Source of the DNA: Allonocardiopsis opalescens
GTDB taxonomy: Bacteria > Actinomycetota > Actinomycetes > Streptosporangiales > Streptosporangiaceae
DNA length: 64,000 nucleotides
Assembly: GCF_003002095.1 (NCBI RefSeq)
Contig: NZ_PVZC01000001.1
Location: 1-64,000, forward strand
Reading direction: 5' to 3'
The notes under the pieces are model-generated. The model was given only the letters and a program-made list of their open reading frames with translations, was not told the origin of the DNA and ran no database searches. The translations under genes were made by a program, and so were the position numbers. Shown here one piece after another: positions 63,014-64,000 of this stretch. Every line of letters starts with the position of its first letter. Position 1 is the first letter of the stretch.

Positions 63014-64000
63014 CGCCGTCCGGCGGATCGCCCTGGTCGGACCGGCCCACCCGTACAAGGGCGGCGGCGCCGCGCACACCGGCGAGCTGGCGCACCGGCT
63101 GCGCGCCGCCGGGTACGACACCGGGATCGAGTCGTGGCGGGCGCAGTACCCGCGCATGCTCTACCCCGGGCGGCAGACGCTCGGCGAGCCGGACGGCCCC
63201 GCCTTCGAGCCCACCCGCCGCGAGCTGGCCTGGTACCGCCCCGACGGCTGGTGGCGGCGCGGCCGGGCGCTGGGGCGCGCGGCCGACCTGGTCGTGCTCA
63301 GCGTGCTGACGCCGCTCCAGGTGCCGCCGTACCTGGGGCTGCTGGCCGGCATCGGCGGGCGCGCCGAGACGCTGGCGCTCTGCCACAACGTGCTGCCGCA
63401 CGAGCGGCGCCGCTTCGACCCGGCGCTGATGCGGGCGCTGCTGCGCCGGGTGGACCGGGTGCTGGTGCACAGCGGCGAGCAGCGCGCGGCCGCCCTGCGG
63501 CTGGTGCCCGGGGCCCAGGTCGCGGCCGCCCCGCTGCCGCCGCACCTGCCCGCCGCCCCGCCCGCCGCGCCCCGCGACGGCGAGCCGCTGGGGCGGCTGC
63601 TCTTCTTCGGCATCGTCCGCCCCTACAAGGGCCTGGACGTGCTGCTGCGCGCGCTGGCCCAGGTGCCGGGCGTCGGGCTGACCGTCGCCGGGGAGTTCTG
63701 GGGCGGCACGGAGCCCGTCCGCGCGCAGCTGGCCGAGCTGGGCATCGCCGACCGGGTCGAGCTGCGCGACGGCTACCTCCCGGCGTCGCGGCTGCCCGAG
63801 CTGTTCGCCGCCGCCGACGCCCTGGTGCTGCCGTACCGCAGCGCCACCGCCTCGCAGAACGCCTGGCTCGGCCACGAGCACGGCCTGCCCGTCATCGCCA
63901 GCCGGGTCGGCACCTTCCCCGAGCAGATCCGCGACGGCGAGGACGGCCTGCTCGTCCCGCCCGGCGACGCCGACGCGCTGGCCGGTGCGATCGAGCGCTT
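63003..64000 (+). CDS. Family 4 glycosyltransferase, C-terminus beyond right edge
   Basis: The gene starts at GTG 63003 inside the end of the previous gene (11-base overlap) and is open to the window edge, 332 codons. It has the donor-side motifs of GT4 enzymes: IALVGPAHPYKGGGAAHTGE, TLALCHNVLPHERRRFDPAL, LLFFGIVRPYKGLDVLLRAL and GYLPASRLPELFAAADALVL. The late segment EHGLPVIASRVGTFPEQIRD carries the nucleotide-sugar-binding Glu region. It continues the polymer-assembly operon rightwards. Confidence 0.9.
   Translation, partial: MPSSAVRRIALVGPAHPYKGGGAAHTGELAHRLRAAGYDTGIESWRAQYPRMLYPGRQTLGEPDGPAFEPTRRELAWYRPDGWWRRGRALGRAADLVVLSVLTPLQVPPYLGLLAGIGGRAETLALCHNVLPHERRRFDPALMRALLRRVDRVLVHSGEQRAAALRLVPGAQVAAAPLPPHLPAAPPAAPRDGEPLGRLLFFGIVRPYKGLDVLLRALAQVPGVGLTVAGEFWGGTEPVRAQLAELGIADRVELRDGYLPASRLPELFAAADALVLPYRSATASQNAWLGHEHGLPVIASRVGTFPEQIRDGEDGLLVPPGDADALAGAIER

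Overview
The window is a GC-rich (roughly 73-75 % by eye), gene-dense actinomycete chromosome segment. GTG and TTG starts are frequent, codon third positions are mostly G or C, and many genes overlap or nearly touch. Actinomycete-specific genes include acyl-CoA carboxylase epsilon (AccE), LytR-CpsA-Psr (LCP) proteins, a TIGR03089-type protein, IdeR/DmdR-type iron boxes and a DUF5941-like protein. The gene set suggests a filamentous actinomycete, perhaps Streptosporangiales/Nocardiopsaceae, but genus cannot be fixed from the sequence alone. There are no rRNA or tRNA genes, no intact insertion sequences and no prophage.

Region 1 (1-5.1 kb) is an acyl-CoA carboxylase locus read leftwards: pccB, accE and, at the left edge, the first 32 codons of the biotin carboxylase subunit. 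Between accE and the biotin carboxylase gene lie a HEAT-like protein, a coupled pair of small unknown genes and an 11-repeat type I-E-like CRISPR array without cas genes. Upstream of accE are four regularly spaced DnaA boxes.

Region 2 (5.1-14.1 kb) has a DUF2087 regulator, a large ATPase-LuxR (LAL) regulator, an ECF sigma factor fused to a zinc-finger anti-sigma-like segment, a membrane helix and an extracellular domain (preceded by a coupled 38-residue ORF), a Cys/Trp-rich exported protein and a two-gene ABC transporter.

Region 3 (14.2-32 kb) is mainly housekeeping: ppc, a PPOX-fold protein, birA, a PH-domain membrane protein, a class III adenylate cyclase, an iron-box-flanked block (methyltransferase, bacterioferritin, Bfd), a two-component system, GtrA, purK-purE, an XRE/DUF2975 module with palindromic operators, a lipoprotein, a CoA-binding protein, a UDP-glucose dehydrogenase and an acyl-CoA dehydrogenase.

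Region 4 (32-64 kb) is a large cell-envelope glycopolymer locus. It holds two paralogous membrane proteins with long hydrophilic tails, two LCP ligases, a TagGH-type exporter, an IspD/TarI-type cytidylyltransferase, and a block with two CDP-alcohol phosphotransferases, a CTP-type nucleotidyltransferase and a glycerol-1-phosphate-dehydrogenase-like enzyme. It also has UDP-GlcNAc 2-epimerase and UDP-ManNAc dehydrogenase, plus about eight glycosyltransferases. The likely joint product is an anionic, phosphodiester-containing glycopolymer (teichoic or teichuronic-acid-like) made in the cytoplasm, exported by TagGH and attached to peptidoglycan by LCP proteins. That pathway is an inference from gene content.
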